Shown piece by piece: positions 19,392 through 28,145 of a stretch of DNA of 54,154 nt (the stretch's first letter is position 1; every line of letters begins with the position of its first letter). The position numbers and the translations under genes are program-made. The DNA lies in assembly GCA_966248875.1 (NCBI GenBank), contig CBINBI010000014.1, positions 1 through 54,154 of the forward strand, written 5' to 3'. Under the pieces are notes generated by a model, which searched no databases, was not told where the DNA came from, and was given only the letters and a program-made list of their open reading frames with translations. The stretch is from Dokdonella_A sp966248875. Its GTDB lineage: Bacteria; Pseudomonadota; Gammaproteobacteria; Xanthomonadales; Rhodanobacteraceae.

Positions 19392-19766
19392 ATGAAACTG
19401 GGCATCAGCGCACGAGCTGCCGGCGCCCGGTTCGAGGATCTCGCGCTTGCCCACCTCGAACGCCATGGGCTCGTGCTTGTGGAGCGCAACTACCGCTGCC
19501 GCTACGGCGAGATCGATCTCGTCATGCGCGAGCGCGATATGCTCGTCTTCGTCGAGGTGCGCTACCGGCGCTCCGATGGCTTCGGCGATGGCGTCGATTC
19601 CGTCGGGGCCGCCAAGCGCATCAGGCTCGTGCGCGCGGCGAGCGCTTACCTCGCGGCACATCCCCGCCTCGCCGGCACGGCTTGCCGCTTCGACGTCGTC
19701 GCGCTCGCCGGCACGCCGGACGCGCTGGTCGTAGACTGGCAGCGCAACGCATTCGATGCGGATTGA
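19392..19766 (+). CDS. yraN: UPF0102 family endonuclease-like protein YraN
   Basis: 124 aa, restriction-endonuclease-like fold of unproven role. Seen: GARFEDLALAHLERHG (conserved Glu), then RCRYGEIDLVMRERDMLVFVEVRYR, matching the GEIDLI...FVEVK signature. It sits between lpoA and dolP as in many gammaproteobacteria; diaA is missing here. Confidence 0.9.
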   Translation: MKLGISARAAGARFEDLALAHLERHGLVLVERNYRCRYGEIDLVMRERDMLVFVEVRYRRSDGFGDGVDSVGAAKRIRLVRAASAYLAAHPRLAGTACRFDVVALAGTPDALVVDWQRNAFDAD

Positions 19767-19802
19767 GCCGAATGCGGAATCACTGGTCTTTCAGGTGAAT
19801 CG

Positions 19803-20390
19803 ATGAATTGCATGACTCGCGCGCTCCTTGCCCTGCTCCTGATCGCACCGCTGCTCGGCGGCTGCGCCGCGGCCGTCGTCGGCGGCGCGGCGGTCGGCGC
19901 CGGCGCGGTGCACGACCGCCGTGATGCAGGCACCTACTTCGAAGACAAGCGCATCTATCTCGCCGCTTACGACAGTCTCAACAAGGACAAGGAGCTCGCG
20001 CTCAGGAACGGCGTCATCATCGTCGTCTACAACGGCGTGATCCTGCTCGTGGGAGAAGTGCGCACGGAGGCGCTGAAGCAGCGCGCCGAGCGCCTCGTCA
20101 GCGGATTCGAAGGCACGCGCAAGGTCGTCAACGAGCTCGAGATCCGCGAGCCGGAAGGCTGGTGGTCACGCCGCGCCGACAACGCGCTGACGGCACGCGT
20201 CAAGACCGCGCTGCTCGATCTCACGAGCCTGCCAGGCTTCGATCCGACCCGCGTCAACGTGACGACGGCGCACCGCGTCGTGTACCTGATGGGCATGGTC
20301 AACCGCGAGGAAGATGAAGCGGTGACGCAGATCGCGCGCGACGTCGATGGCGTCGAGAAAGTCGTCAAGGTGTTCGAGTACACGGATTAG
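19803..20390 (+). CDS. dolP: Dual BON-domain lipoprotein DolP
   Basis: 195 aa outer-membrane lipoprotein linked in E. coli to envelope integrity and BAM support. Signal peptide with lipobox LLGGC (Cys about 21), a glycine/alanine-rich stretch, then two BON domains (about 45-115 and 120-195). Size and gene context match E. coli YraP. Confidence 0.9.
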   Translation: MNCMTRALLALLLIAPLLGGCAAAVVGGAAVGAGAVHDRRDAGTYFEDKRIYLAAYDSLNKDKELALRNGVIIVVYNGVILLVGEVRTEALKQRAERLVSGFEGTRKVVNELEIREPEGWWSRRADNALTARVKTALLDLTSLPGFDPTRVNVTTAHRVVYLMGMVNREEDEAVTQIARDVDGVEKVVKVFEYTD

Positions 20391-20433
20391 CCGCGAATCA
20401 TCGCGGTCTCGCTGCGAGCGAGATGATGCGGCC

Positions 20434-21819
20434 ATGAACCTGCCTCACGACCTTCTCGCCACACTCCGCTCGGTGTTCGGCGATGGCCGCCTCCTCACCG
20501 ACGAAGCCGAGCGCCTCGTCTACGGCTACGACAACTCTCGACGCGAGGCGCTGCCCGACGCGGTCGTGTTTCCGACGGCGCACGACGAAGTCGTCGCGCT
20601 CGTGCGCGCGTGCCGTGCGCATCGCGTGCCGCTGATCGCGCGCGGGCGCGGGACGAATACGACAGGCGCGAGCGTACCGCTCGCCGGCGGCATCGTCGTC
20701 TCGTTCGAGCGCATGAACCGTGTCCTCTCGGTCGATCCCGGCAATCGGCTCGCAGTGGTCGAGCCTGGCGTTCTCAATGCCGATCTCCAGGCCGCACTCA
20801 GGCCGCACGCCCTGTTCTGGCCGCCCGATCCGACTTCGGCGCCGTACTGCACGGTCGGCGGCAACATCGCCTGCAACGCGGGCGGCCCTCGCGCGGTGAA
20901 ATACGGTGCGACGCGTGACAACGTGCTCGCGCTGCGCGCGGTGGCAGGCACGGGCGAGGCATTCCGCTGCGGCAAGCCGACCACGAAAGGTGCGGCCGGC
21001 TACGATCTCGTGCGCCTGCTGATCGGCTCGGAAGGCACGCTCGCGCTCGTCACCGAGGCGACGCTGAAGCTCACGCCGCTGCCGGCGGCGACGCGCACGC
21101 TGCGCGCCGCCTACGCCGATGTCGGATCCGCCGCGGCCGCCGTCGCGCGCATCATGGCGCAGCCGGCGACACCCTGCGCGCTCGAGTTCCTCGACGATGA
21201 ATCGCTGCGCCTCGCACGCGTGCACGGCGGCGATGCGATTCCCGAAGCAGGCGCGCTCCTGCTGATCGAAGCCGACGGCGACAGCACGACCCTCGGCGCC
21301 GCCGTCGAGGCGATCTCGCACGCGGCACGCGGCACGGGCCTGATGGCGCTCGACATCGCAGCGGATGCGGCCGACATCGGGCAGCTCTGGGCAGCGCGCA
21401 AGGCGCTTTCGCCGGCGCTGCGCACGCTGTCGCCGAAGAAGATCAACGAGGACGTCGTCGTGCCCGTCAGCCGCATTCCGGAGCTCGTCGCAGCCACGCG
21501 CGCGCTGTCGCGGCGACACGCGTTGCCGATCGTCTGCTTCGGACACGCAGGCAACGGCAACATCCACGTGAACCTGCTGCCGCGCGACGAGGCCGAGCTC
21601 GCGCGCGCGGACGCGTGCCTGCGCGAGCTCTTCGACGCGGTGATCCGCCTCGACGGCACACTATCCGGCGAGCACGGCATCGGCCTCGCCAAGCGCGACT
21701 TCATGCCGCTCGCGCTCGATGCTGACGCGCTGTCGCTGATGCGGCGCATCAAGAGCAGCTTCGATCCCGACGGAATCCTCAATCCGGGGAAGCTGCTGCC
21801 GGCAGGAGCGTCGGCCTGA
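20434..21819 (+). CDS. FAD-binding oxidase, GlcD / D-lactate dehydrogenase family
   Basis: 461 aa. N-terminal PCMH-type FAD domain with RGRGTNTTGASVPLAGGIVVSFERMN, WPPDPTSAPYCTVGGNIACNAGG and GSEGTLALVTEATLKLTPLP; C-terminal FAD-oxidase domain with KKINEDVVVPVSRIPEL, CFGHAGNGNIHVN and GEHGIGLAKR. These mark a 2-hydroxyacid dehydrogenase (glycolate, D-lactate or D-2-hydroxyglutarate); the substrate cannot be assigned. No iron-sulfur partner gene is adjacent. ATG start 44 bases after dolP. Confidence 0.88.
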   Translation: MNLPHDLLATLRSVFGDGRLLTDEAERLVYGYDNSRREALPDAVVFPTAHDEVVALVRACRAHRVPLIARGRGTNTTGASVPLAGGIVVSFERMNRVLSVDPGNRLAVVEPGVLNADLQAALRPHALFWPPDPTSAPYCTVGGNIACNAGGPRAVKYGATRDNVLALRAVAGTGEAFRCGKPTTKGAAGYDLVRLLIGSEGTLALVTEATLKLTPLPAATRTLRAAYADVGSAAAAVARIMAQPATPCALEFLDDESLRLARVHGGDAIPEAGALLLIEADGDSTTLGAAVEAISHAARGTGLMALDIAADAADIGQLWAARKALSPALRTLSPKKINEDVVVPVSRIPELVAATRALSRRHALPIVCFGHAGNGNIHVNLLPRDEAELARADACLRELFDAVIRLDGTLSGEHGIGLAKRDFMPLALDADALSLMRRIKSSFDPDGILNPGKLLPAGASA

Positions 21820-21926
21820 TCAGAACGTGACGGCCCCTGCGGCGCGCCGCGCTGAGAAATTTCGAACATCTGCGCCGCGCACGTGCGCGCCGACTTCGAG
21901 CAGACACCGGCGCGCGCTGACGCGTG

Positions 21927-22421
21927 CTATCGGAGCACATACGCGGCGGCCGCCAGCACGATCGCCGCATAGCCGCCCGCAAACGCATCGTCGAGCATCG
22001 CGCCGAAGCCGCCTTTGACCGCGCGGTCGACCCACGACGCGGGCCACGGCTTCCAGACATCGAAGACGCGAAAGAGCACGAATCCCGCGGCGACCCACGG
22101 CCATCCGCGCGGCTGCACGACCAGCGGCAGCAGCGCGATCCACTGGCCGACGAATTCGTCCCAGACGACGACGCCGGGATCGTCGATACCGATGCGGCGG
22201 ATGACGATGCCGGACGCCCACACGCCGAGCACGAATGCGGCGGCGAGAAAGATCGCGTAAACCGCGATGTCGAGCTGGCGCAAGGCGAGCCATGGAACGA
22301 GCGCGACAGCGGATCCGACCGTGCCGGAAGCGAACGGAGAGAGGCCCGCGCCGAAGCCGCTGGCGATCCAGCCGGCCGGATGCGAAAACACCGCGCGGCG
22401 CTGAGCGGCATCGAGCCTCAC
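21927..22421 (-). CDS. pgpA: Phosphatidylglycerophosphatase A
   Basis: Inner-membrane phosphatase that makes phosphatidylglycerol. 164 aa. Seen: GFGAGLSPFASGTVGSAVA at the N-terminus, DDPGVVVWDEFVGQWIALL, FRVFDVWKPWPASWVDR, and a closing GGFGAMLDDAFAGGYAA with catalytic acidic residues. ATG overlaps the thiL stop, the usual thiL-pgpA pairing. Confidence 0.96.
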   Translation of the reverse strand: MRLDAAQRRAVFSHPAGWIASGFGAGLSPFASGTVGSAVALVPWLALRQLDIAVYAIFLAAAFVLGVWASGIVIRRIGIDDPGVVVWDEFVGQWIALLPLVVQPRGWPWVAAGFVLFRVFDVWKPWPASWVDRAVKGGFGAMLDDAFAGGYAAIVLAAAAYVLR

Positions 22422-23389
22422 GCGAAGTGCTCCCAGCCGCGCCGTCCGATCGTCATTTCGCGGCCTTGCGCATCCAGCAATCGCACGCCGCGGCCTTCGA
22501 CGACGCGGCCGATCCGCGTCGCACCGCAGCCGGTCTTGGCGAGGTCGCGCAACACTGCGGCTTCCTGCGAGCGAGACAGCGTGAACACGAGCTCGTAATC
22601 GTCACCGCCGGTCGCCTGCAACGCGAGGCGTTCCGGAGCGCCGCCGAAGGCCTGCAGCAGCGCCGTCGATGCGGGCAGCGACGGCGCCCATAGCTCGATG
22701 CCGACCCCGCTCCTTTCTGCGAGGTGTCCCGCGTCGGCGAGGAGGCCGTCCGACACGTCGATGCAGGCAGTCGCGCGCCCGCGCAATACCTGGCCGACCG
22801 CGATGCGAGGCGTCGGGCGGTCCAGCCGTGCGCGCAGCGCGTCGCAGGCTTCTGCTGATGCCTCGCTGCGGAACAGGCCTTCGAACGGGTAACGAAGTCC
22901 GGCCGCCGCGTCGCCCAGGGTGCCGGTCACGAACACGAGATCGCCCGGGTGCGCACCGCTGCGGAGCATCGCGCGTCCAGGCGGCACGAAGCCGATGACG
23001 CTGACGGTGACCGCGAGCGACCCCTTGGTGGTATCGCCGCCGATGAGCGCGACGTGATGCTCAGACGCGAGCGCCGCGAATCCGTCGGCGAAGCGCGCAA
23101 CGAAATCCCGATCCGCCGACGGCAGCGTCAGCGCCAGCATCGCCCACGCAGGCGTCGCCCCCATCGCGGCGAGATCGGAGAGGTTGACTGCGAGCGATTT
23201 CCAGCCGAGATCTTCCGGCCGCGTCGCGATCGGAAAGTGCACGTGCTCGACCAGCGTGTCGGTCGCCGCGACGAGCGCATGGCCCGCCGGCGGCGCCAGC
23301 ACCGCGGCGTCGTCGCCGATGCCGACGCGCACGTCGGCGCGGGAGAGATTGCAGCGCGAGCGCAGGATATCGATCAGTTCGAATTCCAT
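22418..23389 (-). CDS. thiL: Thiamine-monophosphate kinase
   Basis: Phosphorylates thiamine monophosphate to thiamine pyrophosphate. 323 aa, AIR-synthase fold. Seen: GIGDDAAVLAPPAG, DTLVEHVHFP, KSLAVNLSDLAAMGATP, GGDTTKG and CIDVSDGLLADAGHLA. A 72-base spacer follows nusB. Confidence 0.96.
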   Translation of the reverse strand: MEFELIDILRSRCNLSRADVRVGIGDDAAVLAPPAGHALVAATDTLVEHVHFPIATRPEDLGWKSLAVNLSDLAAMGATPAWAMLALTLPSADRDFVARFADGFAALASEHHVALIGGDTTKGSLAVTVSVIGFVPPGRAMLRSGAHPGDLVFVTGTLGDAAAGLRYPFEGLFRSEASAEACDALRARLDRPTPRIAVGQVLRGRATACIDVSDGLLADAGHLAERSGVGIELWAPSLPASTALLQAFGGAPERLALQATGGDDYELVFTLSRSQEAAVLRDLAKTGCGATRIGRVVEGRGVRLLDAQGREMTIGRRGWEHFA

Positions 23390-23461
23390 GCGGCCTTGCT
23401 CACGGCTCGAAGGACGGCAGGCGTCCGCTGCCCGATGGCGTTGCGTCGGCGCCGCGAACGC

Positions 23462-23917
23462 TCACGTCCTGCCCGCATCGAATTCCGCGGCACGCCACTC
23501 GGCAGCGAGCTTGTCCAGCACGCCGTTGACGTAGGTGTGCCCGTAGTCGGTGCCGAAGCGCTTGGCGACTTCGACGGCTTCGTTGATGACGACGCGGTAC
23601 GGCACGTCGATGCGGTGGCGCAGCTCGTAGGCGCCGATGCGCAGCGCCGCGCGCTCGATCGGATCGACGCGGTCGATCGCGCGGTCGAGAAACGGCGCAA
23701 GCGCGGCGTCGAGCTCGGCGCAGTGACGCTCGACGCCGCGCACGAGGTCCTCGAAATAATCGACGTCGGCGATCTCCATGTCCTGCTCGTGGCGGAACTC
23801 GTCGATCACGCGGGCGACCGGATTACCGCTGAGCTGCCACGCGTACACGGCCTGCAGGGCACGACGGCGCGCGCGCGAGCGCGCCACGGGATCGACGCCG
23901 GAAGGATGCGTTTTCAC
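23462..23917 (-). CDS. nusB: Transcription antitermination factor NusB
   Basis: Pairs with NusE (S10) in rRNA antitermination. 151 aa. Seen: RRRALQAVYAWQLSG near the N-terminus, DPIERAALRIGAYEL and VINEAVEVAKRFG. The start is GTG (GTGAAAACG) without a strong ribosome site. Downstream of ribH with a 108-base gap in which I see nothing. Confidence 0.94.
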   Translation of the reverse strand: MKTHPSGVDPVARSRARRRALQAVYAWQLSGNPVARVIDEFRHEQDMEIADVDYFEDLVRGVERHCAELDAALAPFLDRAIDRVDPIERAALRIGAYELRHRIDVPYRVVINEAVEVAKRFGTDYGHTYVNGVLDKLAAEWRAAEFDAGRT

Positions 23918-24025
23918 GGCGGCGATGCCTTCAGCACGGGCGTGCAGGAGCTTCGCGCGTCTTCGCCTGCACCGAATGCCTTTGGCAAGCGGAAGACGAG
24001 CGAGATGTCGCCGGCGGCGAAAGAA

Positions 24026-24505
24026 TCAGGCTGTCTCATCTGCCCATTGAAGCATGAGATCGGCCATTTCGAGCGCGGCGAGCGCGACGTCCTCGCCCTT
24101 GTTGCCGTGCGCACCACCGGCCCGCGCTTCGGCGTCCGCGTGTCGTTCGACCGCGAGCACGCCGTTCAGCACGGGAACGCGGAAGTCGAGCGCGACCCGC
24201 GCGAGCCCGGCGGCGCAGCCGTCGGCGACGTGCTCGTAGTGGCGAGTCTCGCCGCGCACGACGCAGCCGAGCGCGATGATCGCCGCATGGCGCCTGCCCG
24301 CGGCGAGCTGCGCGGCGGCGAGCGGAATCTCGAGCGCGCCGGGCACGCGCACACAGTCGATCGCGTCGGCTCCGACGCCGTGTTCTCGCAGCGCCCGCAC
24401 GGCGCCGTCGACCAGCGCGTCGACGATGCGCGGATTCCAGCGGCTCGCGACGATCGCGTAGCGGGCGGACGGGACGGGGCGCAACGCGCCGGAGCGTTCG
24501 TGCAT
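24026..24505 (-). CDS. ribH: 6,7-dimethyl-8-ribityllumazine synthase
   Basis: Penultimate enzyme of riboflavin synthesis. 159 aa from MHERSGALRP. Seen: YAIVASRWNPRIVDALVDGA, VRVPGALEIPLAA, LGCVVRGETRHYEHVADGC and NGVLAVERHADAEARAGG, the lumazine synthase core. The open frame extends upstream into the REP pair, which is not part of the protein. Confidence 0.96.
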   Translation of the reverse strand: MHERSGALRPVPSARYAIVASRWNPRIVDALVDGAVRALREHGVGADAIDCVRVPGALEIPLAAAQLAAGRRHAAIIALGCVVRGETRHYEHVADGCAAGLARVALDFRVPVLNGVLAVERHADAEARAGGAHGNKGEDVALAALEMADLMLQWADETA

Positions 24506-24560
24506 GAGTGATCCGGTGTCGATGGGCGGCTGTAGTGTAACGGAGCGGCCCCTGCGCTCC

Positions 24561-24640
24561 GTCATCCCGGCGAAAGCCGGGATCCATTCCACGTTGCGCG
24601 TCGCAGTCGAATCGGGTCCGGGCTTTCGCCGGGACGACGG
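24561..24640. repeat. Inverted pair of REP-like elements between ribBA and ribH
   Basis: GTCATCCCGGCGAAAGCCGG (left) and its mirror CGGGCTTTCGCCGGGACGAC (right) enclose about 35 bases. This is the common palindromic REP type, unrelated to the heptamer repeats. It sits between the ribBA stop and the ribH start. Confidence 0.85.
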
Positions 24641-24649
24641 AACCACCGC

Positions 24650-25744
24650 TCAAGCGGAGGGCTCCTCGTGCGCTTCGACCTCCAGCCCGAAGCCCGCCAG
24701 CCCGACCAGCCTGCGCGGCGTGCCGAGCACGCGCAGCCGGCGCACGCCGAGATCGGCGAGGATCTGCGCGCCGAGCCCGAGCTGGCGCCATGGTGGCGGC
24801 GCGTGTTCGTCGGCGGCGGGTTTCGCGGTGAGGCGTTCGATCAGCACGTCGGCGGGCTCGTCTCCGCCGAGCACGACGACGACGCCCCTGCCCTCGTCGG
24901 CGATGCGGCGCAGCGCCGCAGTCACGGTAAGCCCGAGATCCTCGCGCTTGAGGTGCAGCACGTCGGACAGCGTATTGCGCACGTGCACGCGCGTCAGCAC
25001 CGGCGCGCCGTCGTCGACGCGGCCGCGCACCAGCGCGAAATGCAGCGCCTTGTGCAGGCAGTCGCGGAACGCGTGCAGGCGAAACGGGCCGAATTCCGTC
25101 TCGACGTCGCTTTCGTGCACGCGCTCGATCGTCTTCTCGGTTTCGAGACGGTAGCGGATCAGATCGGCGATCGTGCCGATCTTGAGGCCGTGCCTCGCGG
25201 CGAACGCTTCGAGCTCCGGACGCCGCGCCATCGTGCCGTCGTCGTTCAGGATCTCGACCAGCACGCCCGCCGGCACCAGGCCGGCCAACGCGGCGAGATC
25301 GACGGCGGCTTCGGTGTGGCCGGCACGCGCGAGCACGCCGCCCGGCTGCGCCGCCAGCGGAAAGATGTGGCCGGGCTGCACGATGTCCTCGGGCCGTGCC
25401 TCCGGATTCGCCGCGGTGCGGATCGTGTGCGCGCGGTCATAGGCGGAAATGCCCGTGGTGACACCGCTGGCGGCTTCGATCGACACGGTGAAATTCGTGT
25501 GGTGCGGCGACGTGTTGCGATCGACCATCGGCTTCAGGCCGAGCTGGCGGCAGTGTGCCTGCGTCAGCGGCAGGCAGACCAGGCCGCGCCCTTCGCGCAC
25601 CATGAAGTTGACATCCTCGGGCCGCACCTTTTCCGCGGCCATGATGAGATCGCCTTCGTTCTCTCGATCCTCGTCGTCGACGATCACGACCATGCGACCG
25701 GCTCGGATGTCGGCGAGGATCTCGGGAATCGTCGCGAAACTCAT
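24650..25744 (-). CDS. ribB: DHBP synthase with degenerate GTP cyclohydrolase II domain
   Basis: 364 aa. N-terminal 3,4-dihydroxy-2-butanone-4-phosphate synthase (about 1-200) is intact: DDEDRENEGDLIMAAEKV (23-40), RTAANPEARPEDIVQPGHIF and the closing RAGHTEAAVDLA region. The C-terminal half (about 205-364) aligns with GTP cyclohydrolase II but the zinc cysteines are gone: where RibA reads SECLTGD...CDCG this protein has VRNTLSD...REDLG (about 255-271). It resembles proteins described as RibBX. A separate ribA is expected elsewhere. The ATG overlaps the ribE stop. Confidence 0.92.
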   Translation of the reverse strand: MSFATIPEILADIRAGRMVVIVDDEDRENEGDLIMAAEKVRPEDVNFMVREGRGLVCLPLTQAHCRQLGLKPMVDRNTSPHHTNFTVSIEAASGVTTGISAYDRAHTIRTAANPEARPEDIVQPGHIFPLAAQPGGVLARAGHTEAAVDLAALAGLVPAGVLVEILNDDGTMARRPELEAFAARHGLKIGTIADLIRYRLETEKTIERVHESDVETEFGPFRLHAFRDCLHKALHFALVRGRVDDGAPVLTRVHVRNTLSDVLHLKREDLGLTVTAALRRIADEGRGVVVVLGGDEPADVLIERLTAKPAADEHAPPPWRQLGLGAQILADLGVRRLRVLGTPRRLVGLAGFGLEVEAHEEPSA

Positions 25745-26346
25745 GTGCGCACCTCGCGCTGGGCGAAAAGCCGCTCGACGTAGCGCGCGACGAGGTCCAC
25801 TTCGATGTTGACCGCATCGCCGACGCGCCGCGCCTTGAACGCGGTCGCCTCCAGCGTGTGCGGAATGAGATTGACGCCGAAGCGCGGCCCGTCGACATCA
25901 TTGACGGTGAGGCTGACGCCGTCGACGCAGATCGAGCCCTTGGCGGCGACGTAGCGCGCGAGCTGCTCCGGCAATTCGAAGCGCCAGCGCTGCGAGCGCC
26001 CGTCGGGCTCGATGCCGATGATGCGGCCGACCGCATCCACGTGGCCGGTCACGAGATGGCCACCGAGCCGATCGGAGAGCCGCATGGCTTTTTCGAGATT
26101 GACCGCATCGCCCGGCTTGAGGGTGCCGAGCGTCGTCCGCGTCAGGGTTTCCACCGAAACGTCGGCGGCGAAGGCGGTGCCTTCGAGTTCGACGACAGTG
26201 AGGCAGACGCCCGACACCGCGATGCTGTCGCCGGCCGCTACGTCGCCGAGCCCGAGCAAGCCCGTGTCGACGACGAGTCGCACGTCGCCCGCGCGCCGCT
26301 CGATGCGGCGCACGTGGCCGACCGCTTCAACGATTCCCGTGAACAT
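25741..26346 (-). CDS. ribE: Riboflavin synthase alpha chain
   Basis: Dismutates two lumazines to riboflavin. 201 aa with two lumazine-binding barrels. Seen: MFTGIVEAVG, VSGVCLTV, VNLEKAMRLSDRLGGHLVTGHVD, then the repeat half with DGVSLTVNDV and NLIPHTLEAT. The start lies 20 bases inside ribD. Confidence 0.96.
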   Translation of the reverse strand: MFTGIVEAVGHVRRIERRAGDVRLVVDTGLLGLGDVAAGDSIAVSGVCLTVVELEGTAFAADVSVETLTRTTLGTLKPGDAVNLEKAMRLSDRLGGHLVTGHVDAVGRIIGIEPDGRSQRWRFELPEQLARYVAAKGSICVDGVSLTVNDVDGPRFGVNLIPHTLEATAFKARRVGDAVNIEVDLVARYVERLFAQREVRT

Positions 26347-27436
26347 CGCGGTTTCCCGTCAGGAGGCGCAGCCGGACATCGGGGCCGCAGGCTACGTGTT
26401 CAACCAGCGTCATCGCGCCGGCCTCGCGGAGCGAGGGCGGCTCCGGCAGCACCGCCATCGGCCGTGCCGAGTCGCCCAGGAGCCGCGGCGCCACGTAGAG
26501 CAGAAGCTCGTCGACGAGCCCTTGCCGCAGCATCGAACCGGTGAGGCACGGCCCCGCCTCCACCTGCAATTCGTTGACCTCGCGCGCCGCGAGCTCGGCG
26601 AGCACGGCCGGCAGATCGACGAAACCTTCCTCCGCGTCAATGGCGAGACGCTCGACGCGATCGAACCGCGCATCGGCCGGCTCGTTGCCCAGCGCGTGCA
26701 CGAGGACCGTCGGCGCCGCGCCGTCCAGCACGTGCGCCGATGCCGGCGTGCGCAGCCGCGCATCCAGGATGACGCGCAGCGGCGCGATGGCATCGCCTTC
26801 CACGCGCGCGGTGAGGTGCGGGTCGTCCGCGAGCACGGTGCCGATGCCGGTCATGATGGCCGAGCTGCGTGCGCGCCAGCTCTGCACATCGGCACGTGCT
26901 TCGGGGCCGGTAATCCATTTCGACTCGCCGCTCGCGAGCGCGATGCGGCCGTCGAGGCTTGCCGCGATCTTGAGCCGGACCCAGGGCCGGCCGCGCTGCA
27001 TGCGCGAGAAGAACCCTTCGTTGAGCGCGCGCGCCTCCTCGCGCAGCAAGCCGCACGCGACTTCGATGCCCGCTTCCGCCATGCGCGCGAGACCGCCTCC
27101 ATTTACGCGCGGGTTCGGATCACCGATCGCCGCGACCACACGCGCCACGCCTGCCGCGATCAGCGCGTCGGCGCACGGCGGCGTGCGGCCGTGATGCGCG
27201 CAGGGCTCCAGCGTCACGTAGGCCGTCGCACCGCGCGCGCGCTCGCCCGCCGCACGCAGCGCGAACACTTCGGCGTGCGACTCGCCCGCGCGGACGTGCC
27301 AGCCTTCGCCGACGATCGCATCTCCGTGCGCGATCACGCAGCCGACGCGCGGATTCGGCTGCGTTGTCCAAAGCCCGCGCTCTGCGAGCGCCAGCGCGCG
27401 TCTCATCAGGCGCTCGTCGGTCGATGAGAATGTCAT
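26327..27436 (-). CDS. ribD: Bifunctional riboflavin deaminase/reductase RibD
   Basis: Second and third steps of riboflavin synthesis. 369 aa. N-terminal cytidine-deaminase-like domain with zinc ligands His54 (HAE, 54-56) and PCAHHGRTPPC (Cys79, Cys88); C-terminal reductase domain from WVRLKIAASLDGRIA with WITGPEARADVQSWRA. The ATG at 27436 is the first in a good context; the frame stays open upstream. No FMN riboswitch signature is visible before it. Confidence 0.95.
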   Translation of the reverse strand: MTFSSTDERLMRRALALAERGLWTTQPNPRVGCVIAHGDAIVGEGWHVRAGESHAEVFALRAAGERARGATAYVTLEPCAHHGRTPPCADALIAAGVARVVAAIGDPNPRVNGGGLARMAEAGIEVACGLLREEARALNEGFFSRMQRGRPWVRLKIAASLDGRIALASGESKWITGPEARADVQSWRARSSAIMTGIGTVLADDPHLTARVEGDAIAPLRVILDARLRTPASAHVLDGAAPTVLVHALGNEPADARFDRVERLAIDAEEGFVDLPAVLAELAAREVNELQVEAGPCLTGSMLRQGLVDELLLYVAPRLLGDSARPMAVLPEPPSLREAGAMTLVEHVACGPDVRLRLLTGNRDVHGNR

Positions 27437-27512
27437 GGCGGCATTGTACGCGGGGTCTTTGCCGCTCCCGGTTAGGGAGAAGCGGCAGTTCGCGCTGCCG
27501 TTCGCGGCAGAG

Positions 27513-28028
27513 CTACTTGCGGGGCTTGGGAGGCTCCGTCTGCAGCAGCGGCAGCTGCAGGCCCTCGATCGCCGGCAGGTCGCGCTCGAGGCGCTCGATC
27601 TCCTCGCGAAACGCCTGCACGTCCTCGAAGCTGCGGTAGACCGAGGCGAAGCGCACGTAGGCAACCTGGTCGAGCTTCTTCAGCTCGCGCATGACGAGCT
27701 CGCCGATGCGCATCGAGGGCACCTCGCGCTCGCCGCTGCGACGCAGCTCCTCAACGACGCTGCGCACGGCAGCGTCGACCTGCTCGCTCGAAACCGGCCG
27801 CTTCTGCAGGGCGCGCTCGAATCCGCCGCGCAGCTTGCGCTCGTCGAACGTCTCGCGCCGGTCGTCGCTCTTGATCACCGCCGGCAGCTTGATCTCGGCG
27901 GTCTCGAACGTGTTGAAGCGCTCGCCGCAGGCCGGGCACTCGCGGCGGCGGCGGATCGTCGCCCCGTCCTCGGACACGCGCGAATCGATCACGCGGGTAT
28001 CGTCGTGCTGGCAGAAGGGGCAGTGCAT
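27513..28028 (-). CDS. nrdR: Transcriptional repressor NrdR
   Basis: Nucleotide-sensing repressor of ribonucleotide reductase genes. 171 aa, slightly longer than usual through a proline-rich tail. Zinc ribbon with Cys3, Cys6, Cys31 and Cys34, then an ATP-cone (about 48-138). Adjacent to ribD and glyA as in many proteobacteria. Confidence 0.97.
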   Translation of the reverse strand: MHCPFCQHDDTRVIDSRVSEDGATIRRRRECPACGERFNTFETAEIKLPAVIKSDDRRETFDERKLRGGFERALQKRPVSSEQVDAAVRSVVEELRRSGEREVPSMRIGELVMRELKKLDQVAYVRFASVYRSFEDVQAFREEIERLERDLPAIEGLQLPLLQTEPPKPRK

Positions 28029-28142
28029 CAGCAGCGAGGGCTGAGGGCTGAGGAGTGAGAGATCAAAATCAGACGCCGAGGCGAGCCAGCCAGCGTACTG
28101 GCCGCCTGCTCTTCAGCCCTCAGCCCTGGATCCTCAGCCCTG
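28022..28142. repeat. CAGCCCT heptamer inverted repeat between glyA and nrdR
   Basis: Left arm AGGGCTGAGGGCTGAGG (about 28027-28043); right arm CAGCCCT CAGCCCT GGATCCT CAGCCCT (about 28114-28141). They enclose about 70 bases and could form a hairpin. The same 7-mer builds the array at 1-69. No gene lies within. Confidence 0.88.
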
Positions 28143-28145
28143 CTC

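Noticed and set aside
24561..24646. N-terminal extension of RibH through the REP pair
   Set aside because: Repeat translation only; lumazine synthases start near MHERSGALRP.
27437..27512. Possible FMN riboswitch near ribD
   Set aside because: The spacer downstream of nrdR is only 76 bases and lacks the conserved RFN element sequences.
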